A DNA stretch of 64,000 bases from Paraescarpia echinospica (taxonomy: Eukaryota; Annelida; Polychaeta; Sabellida; Siboglinidae), in the NCBI GenBank assembly GCA_020002185.1, contig CM034531.1, positions 70,992,049 through 71,056,048 of the forward strand, written 5' to 3'. Below, in pieces: positions 31,105 to 41,200 of the stretch (position 1 is its first letter; the number at the start of each line of letters is the position of its first letter). The translations under genes and the position numbers were made by a program. Below the pieces are notes generated by a model. It did no database searches. It saw only the letters and a program-made list of their open reading frames with translations, and was not told where the DNA came from.

Positions 31105-31869
31105 TCACAACGTGTCCCACGCCGCGACGCCCAACGAAGAGGATCGTTGTCTGCGTTTAGTCTCGCCTCGCATCCGACGACGTCTCCACTCCGGCGTCGC
31201 TGATGAACTAGACGTCGTCGGCATCATCGTCGCCTCTTCTAGTAGGTGCTTCTGTCGTCGCTCCATGTACGATCGATAGCGCGGGTTGCCCACGAATTCC
31301 ATAGGGATATTCATATCCTTCATGTGCAATCCGAACTCTCGCCATCCTACGGGCGCTGTCGTCTTCGATCTCGTTCGCATGAGATCGTTCACTAGATCGA
31401 CCATGTTACTCCCCGCGATCATTTTACCGTCGTACACGAATTCACCGCGATCGTTCCATCGACACAACGGATCGGCTTTCATTTTTTCGATAAGCAGTCT
31501 CGTCTTCCCTTTCAACGTTTTAGGCATACTGGCTATGATTTCGCGCTCTACCACCTCCGACGATGGTGGCGCCACTGTCGCCGCCGCCGCCCCCACCGCA
31601 GGCGTCTCGCCGCTGCTGTTGACCACCGACACGCGTACCGGTTGCGCCGCTCGAGCAGCCTCTATCGTATTGTACCGACTCAGCAGTTGATTGTACGACG
31701 CTACCTTTTCGCGTTCGGATAAATCCGAACGTTCTAGAATGTCCTTCATGTCGCTGTCCAGGCTACTCAGCACACGTGATCGGGGTGTGCTCGACGACTG
31801 ATCGACACGTGGCAGGAGGCTTTCCACCAATCGTGGGTCGACCAACGCCATCTTCTTCGCGTACTGCAT
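31105..31869 (-). CDS. Conserved adintovirus protein, 254 aa, unknown function
   Basis: It starts MQYAKKMALVDPRLVESLLP; the ATG at 31869 is chosen because copy 1 begins MQHARKM at the same point. It has a coiled-coil-like part around LERSDLSEREKVASYNQLLS, a low-complexity Ala/Pro middle, then IIASMPKTLKGKTRLLIEKM and PLCRWNDRGEFVYDGKMIAG. It ends in a basic/Ser-rich tail. The start lies 3 nt after the stop of the upstream core-protein gene, suggesting one transcript. It is recurrent in adintovirus/Polinton elements; no enzyme motif recognised. Confidence 0.7.
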   Translation of the reverse strand: MQYAKKMALVDPRLVESLLPRVDQSSSTPRSRVLSSLDSDMKDILERSDLSEREKVASYNQLLSRYNTIEAARAAQPVRVSVVNSSGETPAVGAAAATVAPPSSEVVEREIIASMPKTLKGKTRLLIEKMKADPLCRWNDRGEFVYDGKMIAGSNMVDLVNDLMRTRSKTTAPVGWREFGLHMKDMNIPMEFVGNPRYRSYMERRQKHLLEEATMMPTTSSSSATPEWRRRRMRGETKRRQRSSSLGVAAWDTL

Positions 31870-31872
31870 CAA

Positions 31873-32274
31873 TCACCCGCTGCCGATCACCTGTCTGAGC
31901 AGCGGAAGGAGAACGGTGCTCGCTAACGGCGCTAGCAAGGCCGTCAGAAAACCACCCGCACCCTTTTGCAAGACGGCACGCTTCTGCTTAAGCGCAACGT
32001 GTTTGTCGGTGAGTTTACGCAGGTGATTCCTGTATTTCGCCAATACGCGTTTCTGTTTCGGCGACAACTTCATGTTCCCTTTCAGAATGTTGTACGCGCA
32101 ATCGCACAGACTACAAATGAGACCGGCGTCCGCGTGGGCGAGCACGGCTTGTCGCAGATCGATGTTCCGCCTATGCCTCTCCAACAGCTGTAGGGCGATA
32201 ATGTGTCTCTTCACTCGATTCGTCGGTGCCACCACCTTCGGTCGTCTCTTCGCTGCCACCGCGCGCCCCGTCAT
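31873..32274 (-). CDS. Basic core protein with C-terminal hydrophobic tail (133 aa)
   Basis: It starts MTGRAVAAKRRPKVVAPTN. Conserved parts are RVKRHIIALQLLERHRRNID, HADAGLICSLCDCAYNILKG and KLSPKQKRVLAKYRNHLRKL. It ends GAGGFLTALLAPLASTVLLP and a few residues more, a glycine-plus-hydrophobic tail that might insert in membranes. The family is widespread in adintovirus/Polinton elements but has no assigned role. The upstream open frame belongs to the shifted ATPase, not to this gene. Confidence 0.7.
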   Translation of the reverse strand: MTGRAVAAKRRPKVVAPTNRVKRHIIALQLLERHRRNIDLRQAVLAHADAGLICSLCDCAYNILKGNMKLSPKQKRVLAKYRNHLRKLTDKHVALKQKRAVLQKGAGGFLTALLAPLASTVLLPLLRQVIGSG

Positions 32275-32310
32275 AGCGACTAATAAACGTACGTCCCGTC
32301 GTCCCTCTCT

Positions 32311-32317
32311 TCTTATA
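32311..32317 (-). promoter_or_regulatory. TATA-like box of core-protein gene
   Basis: TATAAGA on the minus strand is 36 nt before the ATG at 32274. The homologous copy 1 gene has TATAAAA at the same spacing. Confidence 0.5.
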
Positions 32318-32961
32318 GGCCACTGACACCACCACCACCACCGCCACCACCCTTCCGTACGTACACGTACTGAAAGCGATCGTCCGGAAATATGCACGTA
32401 CGCAGGCGCATGTCCTCTTCCGTTTCCTGTTTCAGATCCACGAATAGATACCCGTACGCCGACGACGTCGCGTCTTTGAAAGCCTCTATCATGTAGTTGA
32501 CCTTTCCCGGGTACATCTGTTTCGCTAGGTGACCTACTTGGTCGGGGGCTCTTGAATAGCACTATGTATTGTGCGTTCAGGCTGATTGTACGGTTTTCTT
32601 TCCCTTTCGGAAACATGTTCTGTCGCAATTGTACGACGGACGTATTACAATGATGACTTTTTTTAGTAAATAGTATCGTCACCCGGCTATCGGTCTCCTC
32701 CGTGAGGTCGTCGAGTACTAGAAGCGTTCTCGCTTTACCGTCTAAACGTTTCGGATCCGGCAGGCCGTCTACGAACTCTATTTTCGAAGACATAGACGCG
32801 TAGCCGCTCTGCCACTGTCCGTAGCACCACAGGATTTTCTCCGGCGGTGGATCGATCATAGCGTCGTGACGTATCAAACGCTCGACGAACGTCGTCTTAC
32901 CGCACCCCGTAGGACCGGCTACTATACACGTAAAAGGATGCTTCAACGACGGTCCGTTCAT
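32313..32961 (-). pseudogene. Genome-packaging ATPase (FtsK/HerA type), one frameshift
   Basis: It starts MNGPSLKHPFTCIVAGPTGC. Walker A is GPTGCGKTTF and Walker B is TLLVLDDLTEE, followed by TILFTKKSHHCNTSVVQLRQ (sensor region) and SLNAQYIVLFKSPR. Near 32530 the frame shifts; the C-terminal ~70 codons (KQMYPGKVNYMIEAFKDATS, LFVDLKQETEEDM, PDDRFQYVYVRK) lie in the next frame and end at 32313. TATAAAG at 32998-33004 lies 36 nt upstream of the start. The lesion removes the C-terminal portion of the normal protein. Confidence 0.88.
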
Positions 32962-32989
32962 TTTTCACGACTGAACGACGAACACTTTT

Positions 32990-33445
32990 TTACACGTCTT
33001 TATAAGCATCGCGCAACTTCTTCAACAGTTTACCGAGCATGTTCTTCCCCACATCGCCCGCGATTCCGCTACCCCAGAAACCCTCCCTACTCGCTACCCA
33101 TTCCACCAATTCGGCGTCCCCGGTCGCCAACAGTGCAGCCTTCAAATCGCTCGATCCGTCAAACTTCCTCCTCAACAACGTCTTCATACATCTCACCCTA
33201 ACGTCGCTCCATTTGGTTCCCATTCTCTTTTATCGAATGTCGTAACCGCGTCGTTTCGCTGCATAAGAGGTTCGCGAACTTTTGATTTCTTCGGCACATT
33301 CCACTTCGTCGTAGAATATTGCTTTCCTATACTGATAGGCGTGCTCGACAGATCGGAAGCCCCGACCGAACGCCGACACTCGACACAAATACATATTCGA
33401 CAAGAACGACCGCGATCCACCAAACCTTATAGGTGACGACATCAT
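32990..33445 (-). pseudogene. NADAR (YbiA-like) domain protein, one in-frame stop
   Basis: About 151 codons. It starts MMSSPIRFGGSRSFLSNMYL. The NADAR signature is clear: FLSNMYLCRV, FRSVEHAYQYRKAIF, and C-terminally KWSDVRVRCMKTLLRRKF, LLATGDAELVEW and GIAGDVGKNMLGKLLKKLRD. A TAA at about 33224-33226 splits the frame between the two halves, both in the same frame. NADAR proteins act on ADP-ribose-type adducts or NAD-related nucleotides (guanine ADP-ribose hydrolysis in bacteria). A role in countering host ADP-ribosylation or NAD-based defence is an inference. It is the first leftward gene next to the right terminal repeat. Confidence 0.8.
32998..33004 (-). promoter_or_regulatory. TATA box of ATPase gene
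   Basis: TATAAAG on the minus strand, 36 nt before the ATPase ATG at 32961, inside the 3' end of the NADAR frame. Confidence 0.6.
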
Positions 33446-33476
33446 ACCGACTACCGATCACCCGCTACCGCCACCG

Positions 33477-33484
33477 CTTATATA
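33477..33484 (-). promoter_or_regulatory. TATA box of NADAR gene
   Basis: TATATAAG on the minus strand, 31 nt before the ATG at 33445. Confidence 0.6.
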
Positions 33485-33519
33485 CTGTCACCACCGCTAG
33501 ATAGAAGAACTAAAAAGTT

Positions 33520-33590
33520 GCGACTAGGGTTCAAACCCGGAATCTTTCGATCCCTAGGCGAACGCTCTCCTAAGAGAGCTATACCGTCGC
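33520..33590 (-). tRNA. tRNA-like sequence 1, anticodon AGG (Pro-type)
   Basis: A 71-nt minus-strand sequence. The A-box-like segment TAGCTCTCTTAGGAGAGC forms a perfect D stem (GCTC/GAGC). The anticodon arm TTCG..CTAGGGA..CGAA puts AGG at positions 34-36. The B-box-like segment GGTTTGAACCC forms the T arm. The acceptor GCGAC pairs with GTCGC, and two further pairs mismatch. It could be a degenerate tRNA gene, a viral tRNA-like RNA or a pseudogene. Confidence 0.5.
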
Positions 33591-33682
33591 CAACGATTAT
33601 GCAGTGGTTTTACCCCGGTTATATTATAGCATCTCTGTACTCACCGCTAGGTGCCATCTCACATACAACGAATCTACAAAGG

Positions 33683-33755
33683 GTCGACGAACGGATTCGG
33701 ACCGGGAATCTTTCGATCCCTAGTCGAACACTCTCCCAGGAGAGCTAATCCGTCC
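33683..33755 (-). tRNA. tRNA-like sequence 2, anticodon AGG (Pro-type)
   Basis: A diverged second copy of the unit at 33520-33590. The anticodon arm TTCGA-CTAGGGA-TCGAA has five full pairs, a D-arm TAGCTCTCCTGGGAGAG and a B-box-like GGTCCGAATCC. The T stem is weak, while the outer stem is long and imperfect (GTCGAGGACGG with CCGTTCGTCGAC). It lies immediately inside the right terminal repeat, and the sequence 5' of both copies (AAAACCACTG) is shared. Confidence 0.45.
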
Positions 33756-33766
33756 TCGACGTTTAT

Positions 33767-34115
33767 ACAGTGGTTTTATCGTGGTTATATATTCGCGCGA
33801 TAAACGCATTATTGCTTACGTCAGCACGCTCTAGGTACGGCGTTGATCGCTAGGGGACGAACTAAAAGGGTCTCTGCACTCACCGCTAGGTGGTATCTCG
33901 GGGTAATCAATCACGTTTTTTATAAGTAGGTGTCCAATTAGTATCAAATTACAAGGGTCATCAATCACGTTTTTTATAAGTAGGTTCCCGAAACTAATTA
34001 GTGTCAAAAAAGCCTTTGATCTTTTTTTATAAGTAGGTTCCCGAAAACGTTTAGTGGTCATTAAATTCTTTTTTATAAGTAGGATTTTGAGGCCGAAAAA
34101 CCCCTCTATACTACT
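33767..34115 (-). repeat. Adintovirus right terminal inverted repeat, 349 bp
   Basis: Reverse complement of 17369-17717. It ends CCCCTCTATACTACT, then the CATGAG duplication. Confidence 0.95.
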
Positions 34116-34121
34116 CATGAG
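34116..34121. repeat. 6-bp target-site duplication, right
   Basis: CATGAG, identical to 17363-17368. Confidence 0.9.
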
Positions 34122-35100
34122 TGCACCAACAAACGCAGAAGTACGCCGCTTTCTAGCATATGTGAACTAAGATGCTGACTTTTTGTGGGGTGACGAACAA
34201 GAGAATGCGTTCCGGAAAATGAAGGAACTGACCATGCAAGTACTCGGATACTACGACCCAAAGAAAACCTGTGTTATCCGGACAGATGCAAGTAACGTTG
34301 GTCTTGGCGCAGCGTTGATACAAAATGGCAAACCGGTGCATCCCGCTCATTGACAAAGAGCGAAAGCAACTACGCACCCATTGAGCTAGGATGTCTAGCG
34401 ACCACATTTGCAACGTGAAAGTACCATTAGTATATCTTCGGAAATGCAGACATGTTAATTACCATTCACACAGACCACAAACCACTAGAAGCGATTGCAC
34501 GAAAGTATCTACTGCTAGCACCTAAATGGCTCCAAAACATGCTGTTAGCACTACAGTGCCACTCGCGGAAGATCAAATATCGCCCTGGACGCGAGAACAC
34601 ACGGTGGCAAACATGTTGTCACGTCTACGAAGTGACGGTGGGAAGAGAGAAGACGTACTAAGAGCGGAGGACTTCCAAACGCAAGTCATCAATGAGCTAC
34701 TCCAAAGCTTTGAAGAGTGTGACGCAAGCGCTGACAAACACGTTTCTGGTGTGCGATATCAAGCCATTATGAAAGCTACTTCGCAGGACCCACAGTTGAT
34801 GGAACTCGGCACCGTGATCATGAAGGGATGGCCACACCAAAGAATGATGACTCCTACATCAGCGAGACCATTCGTACCACAAGCGCGACAGTGCTACGAG
34901 CCAGAAACGACCGACTGTGTACGTGTTGAGAAAGACCGGAAACGTCGGAATCTACAACATCGGTACAACAGAAACGCACGTGACTTGCCATCGATCAAGA
35001 CTGGAACGCCAGTTCTGATCAGATCGAGACATGGTCGATTCAAACAACAGGTGGAGAAAAGAAACGGAATCAAGCAGCTGGGTGAACGATGATATACAGT
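34122..35100 (+). pseudogene. Gypsy-2 RNase H and C-terminal pol
   Basis: It continues the RT after the adintovirus. APTNAEVRRFLAYVN leads to DEQENAFRKMKELTMQVLGY, CVIRTDASNVGLGAALIQNG (RNase H) and ITIHTDHKPLEAIARKYLLL. Then come YRPGREN and the linker QVINELLQSFEECDAS. The integrase core is absent: the text passes to RMMTPTSARPF and RYNRNARDLPSIKTGTPVLI near the usual C-terminus. Stops near 34170 and 34350 and several shifts disable it. Confidence 0.8.
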
Positions 35101-35269
35101 CGATGAGATATAGCTGGCATTGCATCGGTTTTCACGTGACTTAGATTATCCGACAGCATCTTTGCTGAAACATGAAAGTGTACAATATTATGGTGACACA
35201 TGAAATCTGATTTTTATACAGTTTATATAGACATTGCAGTTAATTGTTGGAGTTGATATAAAGTGTATG

Positions 35270-36111
35270 GCAGGCCCGTAGCCAGCTTTTCACAATGGGG
35301 GGATTCACATTTTACCATACAGCCACACAGTTTCACGATTTTTCATCAGTACGCGCATTTTAAAATAGGTGAAGGTAACCTTTATTGTGTATTGGTTAAA
35401 TACAATTATTCATCGTCGAAATTCGCGTTCCAGCGCAATAGTTAAAAATGATGCTTTGTGTTAAGCCACATGAGTTTGTCTACCGGGTTTGCAGCTTTTA
35501 AGAAATACACTCGCTATACATCTTAAGTTGTTTATTATTGAGAATAGCTTCTTTGACAGTCAGTAATTACCTTAATCGGCATACTAAACATAAAACGCCA
35601 CACTTCTCGTTTAATAATAATGAATGTTTAATGGATTATTTTATATGGCTTAATTTATGTGCTCACCCCGTTCATTCACCAGTAGTTTGTCTGCATCTGT
35701 CACCTCTGAGTGACTACAATTAGGACTCATAATTTTACGTTTGGTGTAAAACTGGCTTCTTGTGTATTTGTTTCCTCGTGCGTTTACAAAACAGGATACC
35801 ATGGGATAGTGTGCAGTCCGTCTGCGTGGCTAATTGGATGCAATATAGTCCTTTGACACACATTCCTCTAGTGACTGCCCTTTTCACACATGGCATTGGA
35901 GACAGACCCCTCAGCCAGGCTCCCATATATTCAGCGATGATCACTTAATAGATAAGGGTTGTCCCTTTAACAATATGTACAAATCAGGATTTCTTGGCAT
36001 TCCTTGTAATGTTGAACACTATCCAGCAGCTTTTAGGAAGGGGGTTAACGCTTTTGAGAAACATGGAATACAATTAGTGGTTCATATGTGAATTCCCTGG
36101 CTACGGGCCTG
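35270..36111. mobile_element. Short DNA transposon with 15-bp terminal inverted repeats
   Basis: CAGGCCCGTAGCCAG at 35270 recurs inverted as CTGGCTACGGGCCTG at about 36097-36111. The interior is AT-rich and has no transposase. The CAGG start would suit a hAT-type non-autonomous element, but flanking 8-bp repeats are not convincing. Confidence 0.6.
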
Positions 36112-36214
36112 TGTGGGCATGTTATTTCGCTGGAAATCTGTAAGGCTCCTTTTGAATGCGCCTTTCTGCACATTTTCTGCACAGTTTATTGCGATCGACA
36201 CTTAGCGGTCGAAG

Positions 36215-36590
36215 TGTTTCAGGCCGTACATAAAAAAATTGCAATTGCAGAATTTAATATTATTTTATATCATCGTAAAGATAATGATCTTACCTATAAA
36301 TGTATCGTTGGGTGTACACAGTAATTGTGCTTAGTTTTCGAGTTATTGCCGTTTGAAGATTGGGAATATTCAAACTTGCAATGGGATTTACCATTGTTTG
36401 ATATCACAGTAAAGATAATAATCGAATCTACAAATATGCCGCTGGATGTACCCATGATTTATATTAGTTAACACAATTCCTGTGTACATCCAACGACAAA
36501 CGTGTAGATAAGAGTATTATCTTTATGGTGATATCAAAAATATTAAATTCCGCAATTGCAATTTTATGTACAGTCTGAAACAATTTGCCT
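36215..36590. repeat. Fold-back repeat (arms ~110 bp, loop ~140 bp)
   Basis: The left arm (GTACATAAAAAAATTGCAATT..TCGTTGGGTGTACACAG..AATTGTG, about 36219-36330) returns inverted at about 36470-36585 (CACAATTCCTGTGTACATCC..AATTGCAATTTTATGTAC). This is a MITE-like structure with no coding content. Confidence 0.75.
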
Positions 36591-36599
36591 TTCGCCGTG

Positions 36600-38180
36600 C
36601 TAAAGTATAGGGCACTGTTAGCGGCATTGCCTGCATGTGGTGACGTCATGCAGCAACATCTGGTTGTAAAGTTGTTGTCCCCTCCGTCTTCCTTCCTTCC
36701 TTCCTTCCTTCAGTTGGGCGGTACGCAAATGGCTTAAGAAGGCCGGAGCCTTACCTCGGATATGTCGCTCGCCAAGCCGTGTGCATCATCGTGCTGTTGG
36801 TGATGCATTGTCCCCTCATGACTAAGGGTGTATTTGTTTGTCGATGAAATTGAACAAACAAGCGTTCCAGGTTCGTCACGAACATATATGTTTTATTCAT
36901 CAGTAGAAACGTCCAGACACGATGTCCGTACAACGTTTGCACATTCATGTGCGCCGACAGTCCAACTCTATTTTATATTTAAAGTGTCCGTGTTTTTTGA
37001 AGATCGAAAGATAAAGCAATATATAAACCACCGTGGTTTATATTTGCCGAAATTTTGATAAGTCTAAACTGTGGGAAACATTTTCCTAGTTTCCCCGTAA
37101 AGAGAGCGTCAATCGTCTCTCCTTATGTGTGTCAATTTCCGCCCTCCCCGTAATTCCAAAAATAGTTCCCTTTTAAACATACTGGCTTGGCCTCAAGCCA
37201 AATCCGGGAATTGTCTTTAAGCCGGGGATCGAAACGGATAGTATGAAATTTGTAGAAATATGGCTCTACGCATGCGTGTTTTTATGCCGTCATACTATGG
37301 GGTTTCCCCTCTCACATGAGGGGATCTGCATTTATTTGTATAATTTCATCTTTCCGTTTCGATCTTAAAACCAGGACATGGTCACTAAGTGAATCTAAGG
37401 TTAGGCCAATGTCTGCACCAAATTCCAGTCACGACTTTAACTATCAATTACATTCTGTTCCGGTATACACCAAGAACTACGCCTACAGATGCGAAAATAA
37501 ACAAATCGTTCAAACCTTGTTGCTTTAGAAACGCGCCCACAGTGACGGCGACCATATGCTTGCTCTGTGCAGCATTCTTTTATATAATGCTTTTTATATA
37601 ATGTGAATCTGGATTTTCTGTTCTAGTCTTTCTCTGATAAATGATAATAATATTAATTAACTAAATTAGCCACTGCAGGTCTGTTACATGATGGGTTGGT
37701 TGCTTTGTGAAATGACCACGTTTGAGCGGGCTTAGTGACATGAGTGCGCAACGAACAGGCCTCATATTTGGCACATTACTTTACAAGAGTATTAAGTTTA
37801 CGTATACAAAGTTTCAAAGGCATTTACAATTTAATTTCGCAAAGTCTTTAAAGATGAACGAACTCAAATGTAACTATAAGGCTTCTATAAGTTTCAGTAT
37901 GAAACATCTTTTTGACATTTCTTGTACTTAAATTTTGTGATGGTCATGTGTTGTTGTTTGCCCAGTACTGACGACGTCCACGCACGCACGCACGCACGCA
38001 CGCACGCAGCCGCGCGCCACAAACATTATATATTCGGAATATTTGTGCCCACCAAACGGCTGTATCTTCAGCATTTTGGGGCTAGGTGTTATTTTTTTGG
38101 AAGGAGAATAAGAATAAAAAGAATTACGCCACCGTATGATATTATAGTCGGTTAACGTATTCTGAAAAAATAACGGCTCC
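36600..38180. other. Intergenic, no gene recognised
   Basis: It contains (CTTC)n at about 36688-36711, an imperfect short inverted repeat around 37224-37365 (CGAAACGGA with TCCGTTTCG), and (CACG)n at about 37980-38008. No coding or RNA signal seen. Confidence 0.5.
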
Positions 38181-38184
38181 CTTT

Positions 38185-38293
38185 GAGTCGATCCTCGCGT
38201 GGTCACGTGAAGTCAAAATGGCGGCGTTCATCTGAAATATTACGAACGTGTGATAGGAAGCATTGTAAACAATTCTAATCAAACGCACAAAGC
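38185..38293 (+). promoter_or_regulatory. MINDY-3 promoter/5' UTR region
   Basis: Ahead of the first exon lie an E-box in GGTCACGTGA (about 38199-38208) and AAAATGGCGGC (about 38216-38226), a YY1-type site common at TATA-less housekeeping starts. The ATG is at 38294. Confidence 0.5.
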
Positions 38294-41200
38294 ATGGCAT
38301 CTGCGTCGGTAGCTGGCGGAGAAGTGATTGCACCGAAGCTTATGACCGATGCAACGCGATTGTTGTGGGGTCCTGACATAAAGCACGATGTGTTCAGGCG
38401 CTGGACTCAAGGTAAAGTCTAAAGACTAAATCTAAACTTAAACAGTTAAAGTGAGAGTCAGACTCGGAGTGAGACTGAAAGTTCAAAGTAGGCAGTTCAA
38501 CTTCAAGAGAAAGTGAAACAATCCTACGGCTATACCGGTAGAGTTAAACCAGGCTGATTAATAATAATAACGCTTAGCCTTAGGCTCCAAAATCGTTGTT
38601 TCGGCGATAGATAACTTTTAATATATATACACGCACGGGTAATTGTGACGTGTGGAATCCTGGCCCACCTGAATTTCGTTTTTTTTTTTAATATAACTAA
38701 TATTTGTGCCTAGATTTAATAGTAAAATATTATGGTAATTGAGGCCTACTTCAGATCATTTTTTTTCCATTCAGATTCAATCATTCCACATAATTTAAAA
38801 CATACTGTTATAAAATCATTGCACCTTATGGCATTTTTGAGGCCCAAATACTAAAATATTGCTCTGGTTTGCAACAGCTGCAGCCTTGCGTTACCGTACC
38901 GGGCCCCATGACATGACTCATGAGCGATATATTATGAGCCAAATCTATAATGGTTTAAGTTAATGTGGTGAAGGTTCAACTCGATCTAAATGTTACAACT
39001 AAGAGGATCGATTGATTTCATTTAAAAAATAACTCTGCAGTATCTATTACCAGTGAGATCTGGATCAGATATCCTTACAAATTTAGTGCAAAAAAACACC
39101 TAAAACAGACAGTACAAAACAAGTAAAGTGAGTGTGCACTGCATTGGCCAATTTATTGGGTGCCTGTGGGCAGTGTGGGATTCTCCAGGTTGTACTGGCG
39201 GGATGCCCGCTTGGCCTCACGCAGTATCTGTGGCATCACGTCAGAGTCATAGCAAGCACTGTCGCAGTTCATCTTGCATTGCATGAAAGCAGTAATTATG
39301 TCTGCATGCAAGCTCTTGTGTGCCTTGGTGTGGATCTTGCGAACCATCGAGAACGCTCATTCGGAGTCTGCGTTGCTGTGTGGCAGACTGATCAGGGCCT
39401 GCAACAGACGTGCCAGGCAGGGAAAGCGCAGTTGCTGTAGAGCTGTGTTCAATGCCATCACGTCAGCCCAGATGGAGTCGGGACGACGTGCCTGACTCCT
39501 GGCCTCCACGCTGACAACGTTGTCCTCCATCAGCTGGAGGTCCTCGTATTTGTCTTTCAAGGGCTCTCCGTCAATATCTAGAGCAAACTTTGCGACCAGG
39601 CACAAAATTGTAAAACACATTAGTCATGTAACATTTACGTTTGACAGAACAATGTGTTCCATGATGAGTATGATTCCATGACTGGTTACAATCAACAATC
39701 TTGATACAGCAGTAACAGCGTGCATTGACATTACTATATATTATATGGTGCTGGATTTCTTTTATTTGCTTTAACTGTGCGGTAATGCTGTGTATCTGCC
39801 TGTCAGGAAGTGACATGACACATAACAAAAATACGAGTCTGCTATATCCATAAAAAATAATACATGGGGCATAAGTGATGTCCACACGCTTAGAGAGGTC
39901 CAGCACAACCAGATCCTTCAAGGCGTGGTTGTCAAACGGAAAGCGGAGTAGAAGGAACACACCTCACTAAAACAAGTTGTTGTCATACAAACCGTAAAAC
40001 CATAGCCCTCTTGGCAGGCTCCATGTTTGCCTCCTCTAGTAGAGCTCTCGCTGGCATGCCAACATTTTATTTGTCCGGAGTATTGTCATGCTGATTCTGC
40101 AGCGAGTCATAATGGATTGTTTGCAGGTCAGCCGCAGTGGGACAAACTTAATTAGCAGCTTCCTCAATAGTTCGTCCATCTCTGGATGAAGCATGCCAAT
40201 CTTTCTCTCGTCAGCCTATCAACAGAACATGATACATGATGCCTGTACATCATTGAAAAATGACTGTTATTGTGAATACATTCATGCATGAGCAATGGTA
40301 AATGGAATATTGATGTAAAAATGTGTTGATATAACAAAATATCTGGAAGAGTTTGTTGAACTCAGTGAGGACAGGCATAATGAGTGTGAGGATGAGAAGC
40401 GTCAACTTCGTGGTCGGGTCGTTCAAACGACCAACCACCATCCTGATCCTACCACCTTTCTCAGGATCTTCGTGACTAGTGAAGTAGGCAACCAGGGCCG
40501 GGTACAGGTTCAGTACCCTCTCTATGACGTTTACACAAAGCACTTGCACAAAGTAATTACAGATTTGTCCCCTCCCAATTCGGGCAAGCAAACTTATTTG
40601 GGCAAGAGACCATGCTTTTCTAGGCTGCATCACCTTTACTGCATCGATCTCAAATCACTTCGTGTCGTAAACTGTTACACTTTATACATAGATTAAATTA
40701 TATTATCAAAATTTGGGCATTCTCAGTTGTAATAAAATATTCGGGCAAAATTTGTCCTCCAAATACGCCTATAATGAATACAGCATGCTGTGACAGACCA
40801 TACCTGCGAACAAAGTGAAAGAAGACGTTGATAAGCAGGACATCGACGGGGACCGAAAGCTGCATCATGCCGGACTTCACACAGAGGTCAGCAAGATGAC
40901 AATGATGCAGCCGATGTTGAACATCTCCGGCTGACGCTCACGTACTCGTGTCAGCACTGAATTCTGCGCGACCATCGTGTTACAATTGTTGTTGGCGAAC
41001 CCGATGTATTTGGCACATCCGATCTCATGTTTGCTGCGGAAAACAAAAAAAATTAGAATTTACAGTAAAAAAAGATTATAAACTGCAGATCTGTAAACTG
41101 TATAACATAAATCAGCATATCAACGATACAAAGGAAGCCATTCATGTGAAAATAAACAAACAAAAGTATATAAAGATTGAAAGAATCTTTGTTATTGAAA

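Larger units (their letters stand above)
17369..34115. mobile_element. Adintovirus (Maverick/Polinton class) copy 2, 16.75 kb, full length
   Basis: The element has 349-bp terminal inverted repeats, AG/CT termini and a 6-bp target duplication. Gene content includes PolB, DDE integrase with chromodomain, packaging ATPase, adenain, hexon-, penton- and pX-like proteins, which is the adintovirus set. Rightward genes occupy 19.5-26.1 kb and leftward genes 26.3-33.4 kb. Point lesions in NADAR, ATPase, membrane protein and hexon show this copy is not intact. The near-identical terminal repeats indicate recent insertion, into Gypsy-2. Confidence 0.95.
10060..35260 (+). mobile_element. Gypsy-2: old Gypsy-type retrotransposon split by two insertions
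   Basis: Three blocks form one element when read in order: 10060-10203 (gag), 16051-17368 (gag zinc knuckles, protease, RT) and 34116-35260 (end of RT connection, RNase H, C-terminal pol). Gypsy-1 separates blocks 1 and 2; the intact-ended adintovirus separates blocks 2 and 3. At the second junction the coding sense continues across the target duplication (DPTKIEVIKTM before, SAPTNAEVRRFLAYVN after), typical of the Gypsy RT/RNase H linker. No LTR was identified, and most of the integrase is missing. Confidence 0.8.

Noticed and set aside
31007..31105. Small membrane ORF (MITVIGFTIALIALYTCIIIIV) between integrase and the 254-aa protein
   Set aside because: It has one hydrophobic span but no counterpart in copy 1 and overlaps the integrase start, so it was not annotated.
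31872..32312. Single 362-codon ATPase ORF fused to the core protein
   Set aside because: Frame analysis shows a frameshift near 32530. The ATPase C-terminus is in the other frame, and the core protein has its own ATG and TATA-like box.
35270..35290. 8-bp hAT target duplication around the CAGGCCCGTAGCCAG element
   Set aside because: Flanks GTGTATGG and TGTGGGCA do not match well enough to claim a duplication.
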